Source: Pelistega ratti
GTDB lineage: Bacteria; Pseudomonadota; Gammaproteobacteria; Burkholderiales; Burkholderiaceae_B
NCBI RefSeq assembly: GCF_009833965.1
Contig: NZ_CP047165.1
Span: forward strand, 620,001-684,000
Length of the DNA: 64,000 nt
Reading direction: 5' to 3'
Shown: one piece after another, positions 39,501 through 48,563 of the stretch
How positions within the stretch are numbered: the first letter of the stretch is position 1
Layout: the number at the start of each line of letters is the position of its first letter
Position numbers and translations under genes: made by a program
Notes under the pieces: generated by a model
Told to the model about the DNA's origin: nothing
Database searches by the model: none
What the model saw: the letters and a program-made list of their open reading frames with translations, nothing else

Positions 39501-40045
39501 TTATTAGCAGTAATTTCTGGTTTATCTGCTGTCGTATCAGCTGGGCTACCTTTACCGCCACCACCATTACCACCGCTACCTGCAGCAATGGCAATTCCTG
39601 CTATCGGTACTAATGCTAATAACCACCATGGGTTAAATGCCCAGAATGCCGAACTTAATTCTTCACCCCCTAAGGCTTGTGGCGCGGCTACTTCATCTGC
39701 TAGCATACTCACCGCATCAAGTTTTTCACCTGACTCGGGGACATACGCATAAATATTACCATTCTCATGCTGACCTACGATAAGGTTGCTGACTTCTTCA
39801 TTTTGGTCATCACCGTAATAACCTTGGATAACAATATCCGCATTCAAATTGCCATCTTCTAAGAAGATTTTTAGGTCTTTCCCTTCACGTTTAGCAATAA
39901 TATTTTGTGGGGCAAAACCAGTTGCATCATCAATAAGTTGATAGTTTGAATTGGCTCTGGCATCAATCACTAATACTTCACCTTGATTGATGTTGTGGTT
40001 AGCAATGACTTTCTTGGCGCTTAATACTTTTAATGTTACTGACAT
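33557..40045 (-). CDS. Giant BapA-like Ig-repeat adhesin, probable type I secretion substrate
   Basis: 2162 residues. The N-terminus (1-130) is a BapA-prefix-like domain without a Sec signal, followed by a hydrophobic stretch (AFNPWWLLALVPIAGIAIAA, about 135-154) and a Gly/Asn/Asp-rich linker. Residues 170-1330 are tandem bacterial Ig-like units with motifs such as DKDGQP and GDDGQW; residues about 671-1313 include near-identical 251-residue units. The C-terminal third has Gly/Asp-rich RTX-like turns (GAGDDS, GAGNDR, GGAGNDS, GGNGNDT, about 1790-2040) and ends VYIQQGIQII, like type I secreted adhesins. It should mediate surface attachment or biofilm. Its OmpA-type partner gene lies 25 bp upstream; no type I transporter is in the window. 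Exact function inferred. Confidence 0.85.
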   Translation of the reverse strand: MSVTLKVLSAKKVIANHNINQGEVLVIDARANSNYQLIDDATGFAPQNIIAKREGKDLKIFLEDGNLNADIVIQGYYGDDQNEEVSNLIVGQHENGNIYAYVPESGEKLDAVSMLADEVAAPQALGGEELSSAFWAFNPWWLLALVPIAGIAIAAGSGGNGGGGKGSPADTTADKPEITANKDGSVTVTPGADNTKVEVSFKNEEGIDKTVIAEKGEDGKWTIPDAGDTGATIDPDTGVITIPENKVKDGGVINAKGTDDKDNTADADEKFAADKIPGDSNGDGKVDGDDDSNHNVTLPNGKEIPRNTDGAPNIVFGEDENSDGYLNAKEITGKDGKDTTPVYITIPENTEVGDTLIVTVNGKEQSIPVTPEMIEKGFTQVDVPVTGDGIIEVTAKVTDTAGQSSNEAKKTVEVDTTVPGDTNEDGTPDNADDSKDTVNVPIIDNDGNESTIKVDKNTDGAPNIIFTENRNGDDFLNKTEIGDDNSTPVQITIPDHTKAGDTLIVTVNGKEQSIPVTDEMVDKGYTTIPVEVIQDGDITVTAKVIDKAGNESATATETVTVDTTLPTAPTVIPSKTDGSVDVTPPTDADVEKVEITYTDEKDQPQTITVTKGDDGQWKAEGDVPNGTVVDPATGKVTIPQDNVKDGSEVTAKATDTTGNTGDEGKGTVGTDSKNAKPIAEDKDNDGNPDGVVSTPAVIDETGDNNKVTTTITLDNNNGADNLPIQVVGSGTAPVSGDDFDTPVVTYTDPADGSAKTLAPNPDGTYNVPAGVTELKVEHTAKPDNTTEGAETGKVKAGEVVGNEVTVNDTSTSPLPEEANAPTLAKDPAHQGGAVVTPGADNTAMVVTFPDEKDQPQTVTVKKGDDGQWQPEGNLPTGVTVDPATGKVTIAPDAVKDGAQVNATGKETGKTDKDGQPVTTDTDAKNAKPIAEDKDNDGNPDGVVSTPAVIDETGDNNKVTTTITLDNNNGADNLPIQVVGSGTAPVSGDDFDTPVVTYTDPVDGSAKTLAPNPDGTYNVPAGVTELKVEHTAKPDNTTEGAETGKVKAGEVVGNEVTVNDTSTSPLPEEANAPTLAKDPDHQGGAVVTPGADNTAMVVTFTDEKDQPQTVTVKKGDDGKWKPEGTVPEGVTIDPTTGKVTIAPDAVKDGAQVNATGKETGKTDKDGQPVTTDTDAKNAKPIAEDKDNDGNPDGVVSTPAVIDETGDNNKVTTTITLDNNNGADNLPIQVVGSGTAPVSGDDFDTPVVTYTDPVDGSAKTLAPNSDGTYNVPAGVTELKVEHTAKPDNTTEGAETGKVKAGDVVGNEVTVNDTSLAPQNAKIDITQIAGDSQAADATDDGTSAGDVYAQISPAEAAAGFLISGTSKDIAGDITVTIAEKDGSAIVTKTVTPKEDGTWSVNIEANALTGYEITKEYEVKATGSSADGTAVEDIDLTASTPQVTAIKLKDNLTDEPLVDGTYEYTNYYADGDAKYVGDVTHADNLSAANSLATGLTNDKDAVLEFTLDKAPTAGQEVKVYRYTLSESADKNNPYTTHGKTEVTGDMVSADGLTYTVTPKGDNVLGDTYTQNYRYEVVVSDKNSDNLSTGSKGTFDFRLDTLVEQMSVEKFDIDTGRVVFVPTGLSEVGATIEYRYATGSMGKSSWSKAIAGADGRYNLQLNNFNRKVSGAIELRITDAAGNVSETKVSLLRNLTSVINTQEGPDPSRVGDKLGAPLTFGNFGFDDPSIVAPKQPTTNASKGGFVSTSGNDTFIVGLEHKKFGKFGEFNGTFGGTAGSSDFRGAIFGAGDDSIQFRGEAQSMTGQAFKMGAGNDRISVAGDIVIGDYTFDLGKAEDISGNTNILYIGGNVANGILTHNIYGGAGNDSVRIDGTFNGLKNIDLGGGNNELRVGYGAAGGSDLLYGTNFVSGQGNDIISVKGDIRKEGAYPQTFNLGNGDNFIEVGGNIDTDGSFTFGSGVDTVNIKGTLKGGKFTFGAGDDSLTVGTINTSGIDNIKLNMGEGVDTITITGTQIDTSKGAINGGNGNDTIFLQGKDLKLEMSKVLNVETIDMRAVTGGTGNQKVALTLEDLQQGGDTITELYIKGDVGDTVDFGNNGGDGNNNGARDGVNGKEYRDNRGTNLTEKGNWNVWQKVDSDIVKDGVVYDKYTYNGSAHGEEVYIQQGIQII
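36106..38030 (-). repeat. 753-bp near-identical tandem repeats inside the adhesin gene
   Basis: The unit occurs at 36106-36858 and 36859-37611, with a third partial copy at 37612-38030. The reading TTTGGCATTTTT falls at 36512, 37265 and 38018, exactly 753 bp apart. Each unit encodes a domain of about 145 residues (KNAKPIAEDKDNDGNPDG to NEVTVNDTS) plus, in two copies, an Ig-like domain of about 106 residues. Long stretches differ by only a few bases, so copy number could change by recombination and short-read assembly may collapse it. Confidence 0.9.
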
Positions 40046-40070
40046 AATGTTTATTCCTTAATCGATACAA

Positions 40071-40958
40071 TTACTGTTGTTGACCGTAAACAGTGATTTC
40101 AACACGGCGATTTGGCTGGTTACACGCTTGTTTTGCTTTTCCTTCTAATGCACCGCAATGTGTTACCACTGGTTGGCTTTCGCCATAACCCACCACTTCA
40201 ATTGGTAAGCCAACGCCTGCATTGACTAAAGCTGCTTTAACCGTTTCGGCACGTTGTTGTGATAAACGTTGGTTATACGCGACTGAACCCTCTGGATCGG
40301 TATGACCACTCACAACTAATTTACTCACCCCACTTAATGAGGCAATCCCTTGTGCAAAGCTAATAATTTCTTGTTTTCCGTTAGGAAGAATGTCGTTATA
40401 GCCTGCTTTATTAAAGGCAAATAAGGCACTAGCATCTAATTCGGCATTGGCTAATACAGGCTCACCACACTGCTCTGGGGCTGGTACACGTGATAAAGTT
40501 TGGTTTTCTTTGGGTAATTGGTTAATCGCCATTTGTGCTTCTTGCTCATTAACACGCACAAATGTCAATTGACCGCGTTGATCTTGAATGACTTTAACAA
40601 AAGTCGTTTGTCCTACTGGTAGGGTATAGTTCACCCCATATGTGCGATTACCAAACGCGGCATTTGTACTAAAAGATGAGCTTATCAATGTTTTAGCGGC
40701 ACAAACCGTTACAGGCGTAAAGGCATTTGGTAATAAAGAGGCTTGGTAATTACCATTAATGTAAACATTCACCGCTGGACCTTGAATATCATCTTGACGG
40801 AAGAACACGATTTGGGATTGGTTTTCTTCAAGCTGTGGTGTACTTACTGATGATGAGGTAAAGTTATGCCATTTTTCAAGTGGTTGCCCTAACTCTTTTG
40901 GCGTTGTACAAGCACTTAATGCTGCTAATAGTGCTACGCTAAGTAGGCTTTTTTTCAT
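40071..40958 (-). CDS. OmpA-family peptidoglycan-binding lipoprotein, partner of the adhesin
   Basis: 295 residues from the ATG at 40958, which has GGAG 9 nt upstream; an in-frame ATG five codons earlier lacks a ribosome site. Lipobox LSAC with Cys17. Residues about 30-160 form an unrecognised N-terminal domain; the OmpA/MotB-like C-terminal domain occupies about 180-295, with VSGHTDPEG, YNQRLSQQRAE, GYGESQP and NRRVEITV. The gap to the adhesin gene is 25 bp, so they form an operon. It may anchor or export the adhesin at the outer membrane. Confidence 0.85.
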   Translation of the reverse strand: MKKSLLSVALLAALSACTTPKELGQPLEKWHNFTSSSVSTPQLEENQSQIVFFRQDDIQGPAVNVYINGNYQASLLPNAFTPVTVCAAKTLISSSFSTNAAFGNRTYGVNYTLPVGQTTFVKVIQDQRGQLTFVRVNEQEAQMAINQLPKENQTLSRVPAPEQCGEPVLANAELDASALFAFNKAGYNDILPNGKQEIISFAQGIASLSGVSKLVVSGHTDPEGSVAYNQRLSQQRAETVKAALVNAGVGLPIEVVGYGESQPVVTHCGALEGKAKQACNQPNRRVEITVYGQQQ

Positions 40959-41061
40959 ATCAAAGTTCTCCATAGATAAACTTATTTATTGTTGAAAAAA
41001 TATTTTTAATTCTTAATCTATAAGTCATAAGGAATGAAATAAGAGCATCAATAACTGTATT

Positions 41062-41106
41062 AAAAAAAAGAGTACCCCAACTAAATAAAATTAGCTGAGA
41101 TACTCT
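41062..41106 (-). terminator. Distal strong terminator in the leader of the OmpA/adhesin operon
   Basis: On the minus strand a 16-bp stem (including three G-U pairs) beginning AGAGTATCTCAGCTAA, loop TTTTAT, then T8. It lies about 105 bp upstream of the OmpA-like gene, in the same direction. No annotated gene ends here. Confidence 0.8.
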
Positions 41107-41160
41107 TTATATGAAATATTGATACTATTTTATTACTTATAATTAAATGATTAGAAATAA

Positions 41161-41210
41161 AAAAGGACAAAGTAAAAACGATTAAATCATCGTTTTTACT
41201 TTGTCCTTTT
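41161..41210 (-). terminator. Proximal 22-bp perfect hairpin terminator after the 13-codon ORF
   Basis: AAAAGGACAAAGTAAAAACG plus AT (41161-41182) pairs perfectly with 41189-41210 around a 6-nt loop, with a T-rich tail on the minus strand. It begins 3 bp after the stop codon of the small ORF. Confidence 0.85.
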
Positions 41211-41213
41211 AAT

Positions 41214-41255
41214 TTAGTCGAATAAGAAACTTTGCTGCTTGCTTAATTTACCCAT
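41214..41255 (-). CDS. Candidate 13-codon leader peptide (MGKLSKQQSFLFD)
   Basis: ATG at 41255, TAA at 41214. A weak GAGAG sequence lies about 7 nt upstream. It sits between a consensus-like promoter (41289-41317) and a perfect terminator hairpin, so it would be the only reading frame on a transcript of about 125 nt. It may be a leader peptide or a chance ORF in a small RNA. Too short to judge by codon use. Confidence 0.3.
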   Translation of the reverse strand: MGKLSKQQSFLFD

Positions 41256-41288
41256 GACAAACTCTCTACTTCTCTCTATATATATAAT

Positions 41289-41317
41289 ATTATATTGCCT
41301 AATGTATTTATTTACAA
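41289..41317 (-). promoter_or_regulatory. Strong promoter for the adhesin leader or small RNA
   Basis: -35 TTGTAA (complement of 41312-41317), 17-bp spacer, -10 TATAAT (complement of 41289-41294). The first genes downstream on the minus strand are the 13-codon ORF and then the OmpA/adhesin operon. The rest of 40959-41728 is AT-rich, without other genes. Confidence 0.7.
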
Positions 41318-41676
41318 TAATAAATAATTAGAAATATTTATGATTCTGTTTATTTACAACAAAATTATCTATCTTTCATCTTAGACAGGTAAATTTATTT
41401 ACCTACTTTTATATAAACTTTTTAGTTATTTCAAGGACTAGCTTAAACCGGTATTTATTTTTCTATAATAGTGATAATATGAAACTTGAATTATTGCTCG
41501 CTATTTAATTTTGCTTATTTTTATCTCCTATTATTCTCTTTTTAAAAATTTATCCGTTTAACAGAAAAATATTTCACATCAAATGGATTAAACCGTATTT
41601 TCTATATCCCTCATTTTTTATCGTCTTAATAAGAAATAGCTATATTATTGGTTTAATTTTATAAATGAGGAAGAAT

Positions 41677-41710
41677 AAAAAAAGCTGTATGATTTCCTCA
41701 TACAGCTTTT
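41677..41710 (-). terminator. Terminator of rpoD
   Basis: AAAAGCTGTATGA pairs with TCATACAGCTTTT (13 bp, 5-nt loop), T-rich on the minus strand, 19 bp past the rpoD stop. Confidence 0.9.
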
Positions 41711-41728
41711 TATCTTTGGTCAATCTAC

Positions 41729-44089
41729 TTAGTTATTTTCTAAGAAGCTTTTTAGTTTGTCTGCTCGACTAGGATGACGCAATTTACGCAGTGCTTTTGC
41801 CTCAATTTGACGAATACGCTCACGCGTTACATCAAATTGTTTACCAACTTCTTCAAGGGTTTGATCCGAACTCATTCCAATACCAAAACGCATACGAAGA
41901 ACTTTACCCTCTCTTTGCGTTAAGGAATTAATTACCTCTTCAAAAACCTCACTCATTGAACGTTGTAAAGCAGAATCAGCAGGTGCTAATGTACCCACAT
42001 CTTCAATGAAATCGCCTAAATGTGAATCATCATCATCACCAATCGGTGTTTCCATTGAAATAGGTTCTTTCGCAATTTTTAAAATACGGCGAACCTTATC
42101 AACAGGCATTTCCATTTTTTGAGCCAAGGTAGCTGGATCAGGTTCTACCCCTGTTTCCTGTAAAATTTGACGATTAATACGGTTCATCTTATTAATCGTT
42201 TCAATCATATGCACAGGAATACGGATAGTTCTCGCTTGATCCGCAATAGAGCGAGTAATGGCTTGTCGAATCCACCATGTAGCATAAGTCGAGAACTTAT
42301 AACCTCGGCGGTATTCAAACTTATCAACTGCTTTCATCAAACCAATATTACCCTCTTGAATTAAATCCAAGAATTGCAAACCACGATTGGTATATTTTTT
42401 GGCAATCGAAATCACCAAGCGTAAGTTAGCTTCAATCATTTCTTGTTTGGCTTTCTTCGCTTTGGCTTCACCATTTGCCATACGTTTATTGACATCTTTC
42501 AGATCTTGAATAGGAAGAATAACTTCTTTTTCTAATTCAATAAATTTTTCTTGAATTTCATGAATATCAGGAATAAAACGTTCTAGTCTTTCAGCATAAG
42601 GAGCGCCTGATTGGATTTCTTTATGAACCCATTCTAAATCTGTTTCATGCCCTGGGAAAGAGGCAATAAAATGCTCACGAGGCATCTCAACACGATCAAC
42701 ACAAACCGCTAGCATTTGACGCTCTAAATGACGAACTTGTTCTACTTGTCCTCGCAATGTATCGGCTAAACGCTCAACAATTTTTGCTGTAAAACGTACC
42801 CCTAATAACTCATCATAAATAATTTGATGGGCTTTTTCATAAGTATCAGATTGATAAGCACCTTTTTCGCACTCTTCTTTCATGATTTTGAAAGCTTTTT
42901 CTACACGATCAAACTTCTCTAATGCCTGTTCATGTAGCATTTCAATTTGCTTACTACTCATACCACCAGCAGGTACATCATCCGATTCATCTTCTAACGT
43001 AACACCAGAACCCGCATATTCTTCACCATCTTCAGAGATTAAGCCATCAACAATTTCGTCAATTTGTGCTTGACCATCACGAACACGCTGAATATGACGT
43101 AAAATTTCTTCTACTGTCGTAGGTGATGCGGCAATTGCCATTACCATCGCCTTTAAGCCATCTTCGATACGCTGTGCAATTTCAATTTCGCCTGAACGAG
43201 TGAGTAGCTCTACTGAACCCATTTCACGCATATAAATACGCACAGGATCCGTGGTTCGACCAAACTCAGAATCAACTGTGGTTAATGCTGCTTCTGCCTC
43301 ATCTTCCACATCGTCATCATCACTGATAGGCGTATTATCATTAAGAATTAAATCTTCAGCAGATGGGGCTTGATCATAAACAGGAATACCCATCTCATTA
43401 AATGTGCTGATAATACTGTCTAAGGCATCAACATCCACCAAATCATCAGATAAATGGTCATTAATCTCCGCATAAGTAAGATAACCACGATCTTTACCTT
43501 GCTTAATTAATTGTTTCATCTGTGCGCGACGTGCTTCTATTTGCTCTGGAGAGATATTTCGTCCACCCGCATCACCACGCCGTTTTGAGCGATTAGATTT
43601 TACATCTGAAAAATCAATATCAACGCTGTCATCATCTCCATTATCATCATCAAAATCTAAGTCATCTGATGAAATAGTTGATTTAGGACGACCGGGTGAT
43701 TTTTTACTTTTAGGCGGTGTATCAAAATCATCATCAAAGCTATCAAAGTCATCATCTAAATCATCATCTAGGTCTTCAATGACTTTTTTAGCTGTCTTTT
43801 TGGAGGCTTTAGATTTTTCCGCTTTAGAAGCTGCTGGTTTAGTCGTTTTACTAGCCTTAGCGGTCGATTTTGTTGATTTAGTATCTGCCTTTACTGTTTC
43901 TTCTGCTGATTCAACTTTTTCAACTGCTGTTTTTTTAGCCGTATTTGCACTTGTCTTTTTGTCTGTCATAGGGAGTTCTTTTTTAAGAGATTTATTTGTC
44001 GTACTGCTTTCTGTTGCATCGGCTTTTGCGCTTACCTTTTTGCTTGTAGAACCCGTTTTCTCTGCCGTTCGTTTACTTACCTTAGCCAT
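41729..44089 (-). CDS. rpoD: RNA polymerase primary sigma factor (sigma-70)
   Basis: 786 residues, longer than E. coli (613). Region 1.1 starts near residue 180; before it lies a Lys/Ala/Thr/Ser-rich and then Asp-rich low-complexity extension (residues 1-170, with blocks such as [15 protein letters not shown]). Regions 2-4 are canonical: [47 protein letters not shown] (2.1-2.4) and [20 protein letters not shown] (4.2). Lys/Ala-rich N-terminal extensions are usual in Burkholderiales. Follows dnaG after 218 bp. Confidence 0.97.
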   Translation of the reverse strand: MAKVSKRTAEKTGSTSKKVSAKADATESSTTNKSLKKELPMTDKKTSANTAKKTAVEKVESAEETVKADTKSTKSTAKASKTTKPAASKAEKSKASKKTAKKVIEDLDDDLDDDFDSFDDDFDTPPKSKKSPGRPKSTISSDDLDFDDDNGDDDSVDIDFSDVKSNRSKRRGDAGGRNISPEQIEARRAQMKQLIKQGKDRGYLTYAEINDHLSDDLVDVDALDSIISTFNEMGIPVYDQAPSAEDLILNDNTPISDDDDVEDEAEAALTTVDSEFGRTTDPVRIYMREMGSVELLTRSGEIEIAQRIEDGLKAMVMAIAASPTTVEEILRHIQRVRDGQAQIDEIVDGLISEDGEEYAGSGVTLEDESDDVPAGGMSSKQIEMLHEQALEKFDRVEKAFKIMKEECEKGAYQSDTYEKAHQIIYDELLGVRFTAKIVERLADTLRGQVEQVRHLERQMLAVCVDRVEMPREHFIASFPGHETDLEWVHKEIQSGAPYAERLERFIPDIHEIQEKFIELEKEVILPIQDLKDVNKRMANGEAKAKKAKQEMIEANLRLVISIAKKYTNRGLQFLDLIQEGNIGLMKAVDKFEYRRGYKFSTYATWWIRQAITRSIADQARTIRIPVHMIETINKMNRINRQILQETGVEPDPATLAQKMEMPVDKVRRILKIAKEPISMETPIGDDDDSHLGDFIEDVGTLAPADSALQRSMSEVFEEVINSLTQREGKVLRMRFGIGMSSDQTLEEVGKQFDVTRERIRQIEAKALRKLRHPSRADKLKSFLENN

Positions 44090-44307
44090 ATTTCATTACC
44101 CTTTTAGGAGTTAATCAAGAAAGCACTACTCAAATGATGGGAAATATTTAGATAACCCTTTATTATACAGAACTCTATATAAAAACTGTAGAATAAAAGG
44201 TTTTATATAAAACATTATAGGATGCCTTCCATATCATCGGAATAATTTGCTGTTTACTCTCCTATATGGGGACAACTCCTATGATATTCAATAACTGATA
44301 AATAGAA

Positions 44308-46152
44308 TTAAATCATATTATTTAAGTATTTTAGTCGCATACTTAACTGACGATAACGTTTTTTATTCGTTTCATCTTGCATATCCGCCGTTTGCATCAG
44401 TTCTTTTAGGATGCGTTTAATATCCTCTATTTCAACCTTATGCATTATTCCTATCCACTCTGCCTTAGGGTTGCTTAGGATTTCATCTTGTATAATGGGA
44501 TTATTTACAATAGACATAACAATACGGTAAATATCTTCATGTTCTTTTAATTTATGCTCTATTGTCCCCAATGTCGCTGTTCCGCTAGCAATACAAATAG
44601 CAAGAAACTGTGCAACTAATGCATATTGTGTTTGATGGGCTAATAATTCTAACTGCCTTTCTGTGATACATGTCAGTATATCCGGATGATTTAAAATCAA
44701 ACGAAAAATCTTCATACTCAAAGGATCTACCGTACGCTTTTGATGCCAAGAAGATACTTTTTTCTTTTCTTTTATCTCTTTCTTTACTAAAGGAGAAAAA
44801 ACTTCTTCTGTGTGCATAAAGGCTTGTACATTAGCCTGCCGTTGTTGTTGACTTTCTATATAGCTATGTAGATTACTTTTCAGCTCTTCATGTGTTAATC
44901 CTAATAGCTTGGCCATATCCTTTTCGATTTGTACTCGCATAACGGTCGCATCAGGAAGCTGTACAAGTAATTCTCGTATCTCATGCAAACACGTTGCTCT
45001 TCCCTCTGCCTCATCAAGTCGATAATGACGTTTTAACTCTTCAATAAAGAATGTCGATAGAGGTAGCGAAGATTGTACTTGTTCTCTAAACTTTTCTTGT
45101 CCAAAAGCACGAATATAGGTATCTGGGTCATGCTCTTCTGGTAGAAAAAGAAAGCGTATTGCAATATCATCTCGCAATAAAGGAAAACACGTTTTTAACG
45201 CTTTCCATGCGGCTCTTCGCCCTGCTTGGTCTCCATCAAAACTAAAAACTATTTTATGCGTAATACGCATCAGTTTGGTAATATGCTCTGCTGATGTCGC
45301 TGTCCCCAATGTAGCTACTGCATTTTCTAATCCCAGTTGTGCAAGACTAACTACATCCATATAGCCTTCAACAACTAAGACAAATCCCTCTTTATGGATA
45401 CCTGCTCGATTTTCAAATAAACCATAAAGTTCCAATCCTTTATGAAAAATAGGCGTTTCAGGTGAATTTAAATATTTGGGCTGACCACTACCAATAATCC
45501 TCCCCCCAAACCCAATAATTTTGCCTCTGGCATTATAGATAGGGAAAGTAATTCTCTCACGAAAACGATCGTATTTACGCAAATCTTCATTTTGAATAAC
45601 TAAACCCGCCTCAACTAAATCGGGGTTATCATAATTTTCAAAGACTTGTTTTAGACCTTGCCTATCTCGGCCACTCCAACCCAAACCAAATTTAAGGGCT
45701 GTTTTTCCATCTAAACCTCTATTTTTTAGATAGTCAATCGCTTCAGGGGCTTGTTTTAGCTGTTGTTTATACCATTTTTGTGCTTTTTCTAAGCACTCAT
45801 GTAATAAATCAGTTTTGGTTTTTCGCTCTATTTCTTGTGCAATTTGACGTGATGATCGTTTTTGTTCGGGTACTTGTAATCCAACACGACTGGCTAATGT
45901 TTTAACTGCCTCAGGGAAAGTCATTCCCAAATGCTTCATCAGAAAATCAATAGCATTACCGCCTTGACCACAACTAAAGCAATGAAAAAACTGTTTTTGG
46001 GGGCTTACTGAAAAGGAAGGGCTTTTCTCTTGATGGAAAGGACAGAGGCCAAATAAACTTGTACCTCTTTTTTTTAGCTGTACATACTGCCCAACCACGT
46101 CTTCAACATGAACGCGGTTGAGCACTTCCTGAACAAAGGATTCAGGAATCAT
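44308..46152 (-). CDS. dnaG: DNA primase
   Basis: 614 residues. The N-terminal CHC2 zinc finger has Cys37, His40, Cys58 and Cys61; the Toprim core shows VVEGYMDVVSLAQ (about 258-270) and FSFDGDQAGRRAA (about 302-314). The C-terminal DnaB-interacting domain is present. It makes RNA primers for replication. Lies 9 bp after rpsU, the start of the macromolecular-synthesis operon rpsU-dnaG-rpoD. Confidence 0.96.
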   Translation of the reverse strand: MIPESFVQEVLNRVHVEDVVGQYVQLKKRGTSLFGLCPFHQEKSPSFSVSPQKQFFHCFSCGQGGNAIDFLMKHLGMTFPEAVKTLASRVGLQVPEQKRSSRQIAQEIERKTKTDLLHECLEKAQKWYKQQLKQAPEAIDYLKNRGLDGKTALKFGLGWSGRDRQGLKQVFENYDNPDLVEAGLVIQNEDLRKYDRFRERITFPIYNARGKIIGFGGRIIGSGQPKYLNSPETPIFHKGLELYGLFENRAGIHKEGFVLVVEGYMDVVSLAQLGLENAVATLGTATSAEHITKLMRITHKIVFSFDGDQAGRRAAWKALKTCFPLLRDDIAIRFLFLPEEHDPDTYIRAFGQEKFREQVQSSLPLSTFFIEELKRHYRLDEAEGRATCLHEIRELLVQLPDATVMRVQIEKDMAKLLGLTHEELKSNLHSYIESQQQRQANVQAFMHTEEVFSPLVKKEIKEKKKVSSWHQKRTVDPLSMKIFRLILNHPDILTCITERQLELLAHQTQYALVAQFLAICIASGTATLGTIEHKLKEHEDIYRIVMSIVNNPIIQDEILSNPKAEWIGIMHKVEIEDIKRILKELMQTADMQDETNKKRYRQLSMRLKYLNNMI

Positions 46153-46161
46153 AATACGACA

Positions 46162-46374
46162 TTAGTATAAGCGTGGAGGTAATTGTTGGCTACGGATACG
46201 TTTGTAATGACGTTTTACCGCAGCTGCGTGTTTACGTTTACGCTCTGTTGTTGGTTTTTCATAAAATTCACGAGCACGTAAATCAGTCAATAAACCTGTT
46301 TTTTCAATAGTACGTTTGAAACGACGTAAAGCAGCCTCAAATGGCTCATTTTCTTTTAGACGAACGCTTGGCAT
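46162..46374 (-). CDS. rpsU: 30S ribosomal protein S21
   Basis: 70 residues, normal length: [21 protein letters not shown] at the N-terminus and basic [15 protein letters not shown] near 45-60. First gene of rpsU-dnaG(-rpoD). gatB-yqeY, often downstream of rpsU in Burkholderiales, is absent between rpsU and dnaG. Confidence 0.95.
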   Translation of the reverse strand: MPSVRLKENEPFEAALRRFKRTIEKTGLLTDLRAREFYEKPTTERKRKHAAAVKRHYKRIRSQQLPPRLY

Positions 46375-46511
46375 TCAAAAATCCTTTAAATTTAATATAT
46401 TGATTATATATAACAAATAATCAATGGTAATCTATAAAAAATACAAGACTAACCCTGTAAAGGGTTATTAATGTTTGGGGGTAATCAAACTATTTTACCC
46501 AACAAACAGCT

Positions 46512-46559
46512 AAAAAATCACCTGACCTTTTGAGTATGATGTAATGATCAAAGGTGAAT
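46512..46559 (-). terminator. Probable terminator of the hisZ-purA-phosphoribosyltransferase operon
   Basis: Imperfect stem of ATTCACCTTTGATCA-type with TCAAAAGGTCAGGTGA, followed by T6 on the minus strand, about 100 bp past the phosphoribosyltransferase stop and before the rpsU operon. Confidence 0.45.
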
Positions 46560-46656
46560 AAAACGCTATCATAATAGTTAAAACACTATTGTTATCACTA
46601 TCATTCACCTAAAATCAATTACTTAATTTTAGAATAATCTGCCATTTTAGCAGAAA

Positions 46657-47202
46657 TTAATCGTTTTGTACACCTTTTCGGATCCAAGCCTCTAATTGAT
46701 GAGGACGTAAACTATCATAATCTTCAAAGGGTTGATGAATCCATGGATTAGTTGGTAATTTATCAACATAGTAAAAAGGTTCTACTTTAGAGTGACCTTT
46801 CCACCATAATACCGCTGAACGCATTTCTTCAATATCCGGAAATTGTGTCAATAAATGATCATAGACCTTACTAAAAGTTAATCCTGTATCTACCATATCA
46901 TCTACAAGTAATACACGTCCCGATAAAGTACCACGGGTAATTGTGATAAATTTTGCAATATCTAACTGCCCCTGTTGTGTACCTGCTGCTTCACGATAAG
47001 AACTGGTCGCCAAAATACCTAAAGGAACATCAAAAATCCGTGATAAGACATCCCCTACTCGCACACCACCACGTGCTAGGCAAATAATCGTATCAAATTT
47101 CCAACCTGATTGATAAACAGTTAATGCTAACCGTTCTATGAGACGGTTATAGCTATCCCAACTCACCCATAAATCTGTATCTGTACTCTGAGGAAGACTC
47201 AT
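46657..47202 (-). CDS. Purine-type phosphoribosyltransferase
   Basis: 181 residues. The type I phosphoribosyltransferase PRPP motif VLLVDDMVDTGLTF is at about 97-110 and CLARGGVRVGDVLSRI at about 41-56. Similar proteins are annotated as Gpt-like (xanthine/hypoxanthine-guanine) transferases; the exact base is not decided by sequence. It follows purA by 5 bp, fitting purine salvage next to AMP synthesis. Confidence 0.85.
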   Translation of the reverse strand: MSLPQSTDTDLWVSWDSYNRLIERLALTVYQSGWKFDTIICLARGGVRVGDVLSRIFDVPLGILATSSYREAAGTQQGQLDIAKFITITRGTLSGRVLLVDDMVDTGLTFSKVYDHLLTQFPDIEEMRSAVLWWKGHSKVEPFYYVDKLPTNPWIHQPFEDYDSLRPHQLEAWIRKGVQND

Positions 47203-47207
47203 TATTA

Positions 47208-48512
<1,305 letters not shown>

Positions 48513-48563
48513 TTAAAAAAAAAACGGGTTCTTGTTTTCACAAGTCTAAAAATAAGCGTTAAT

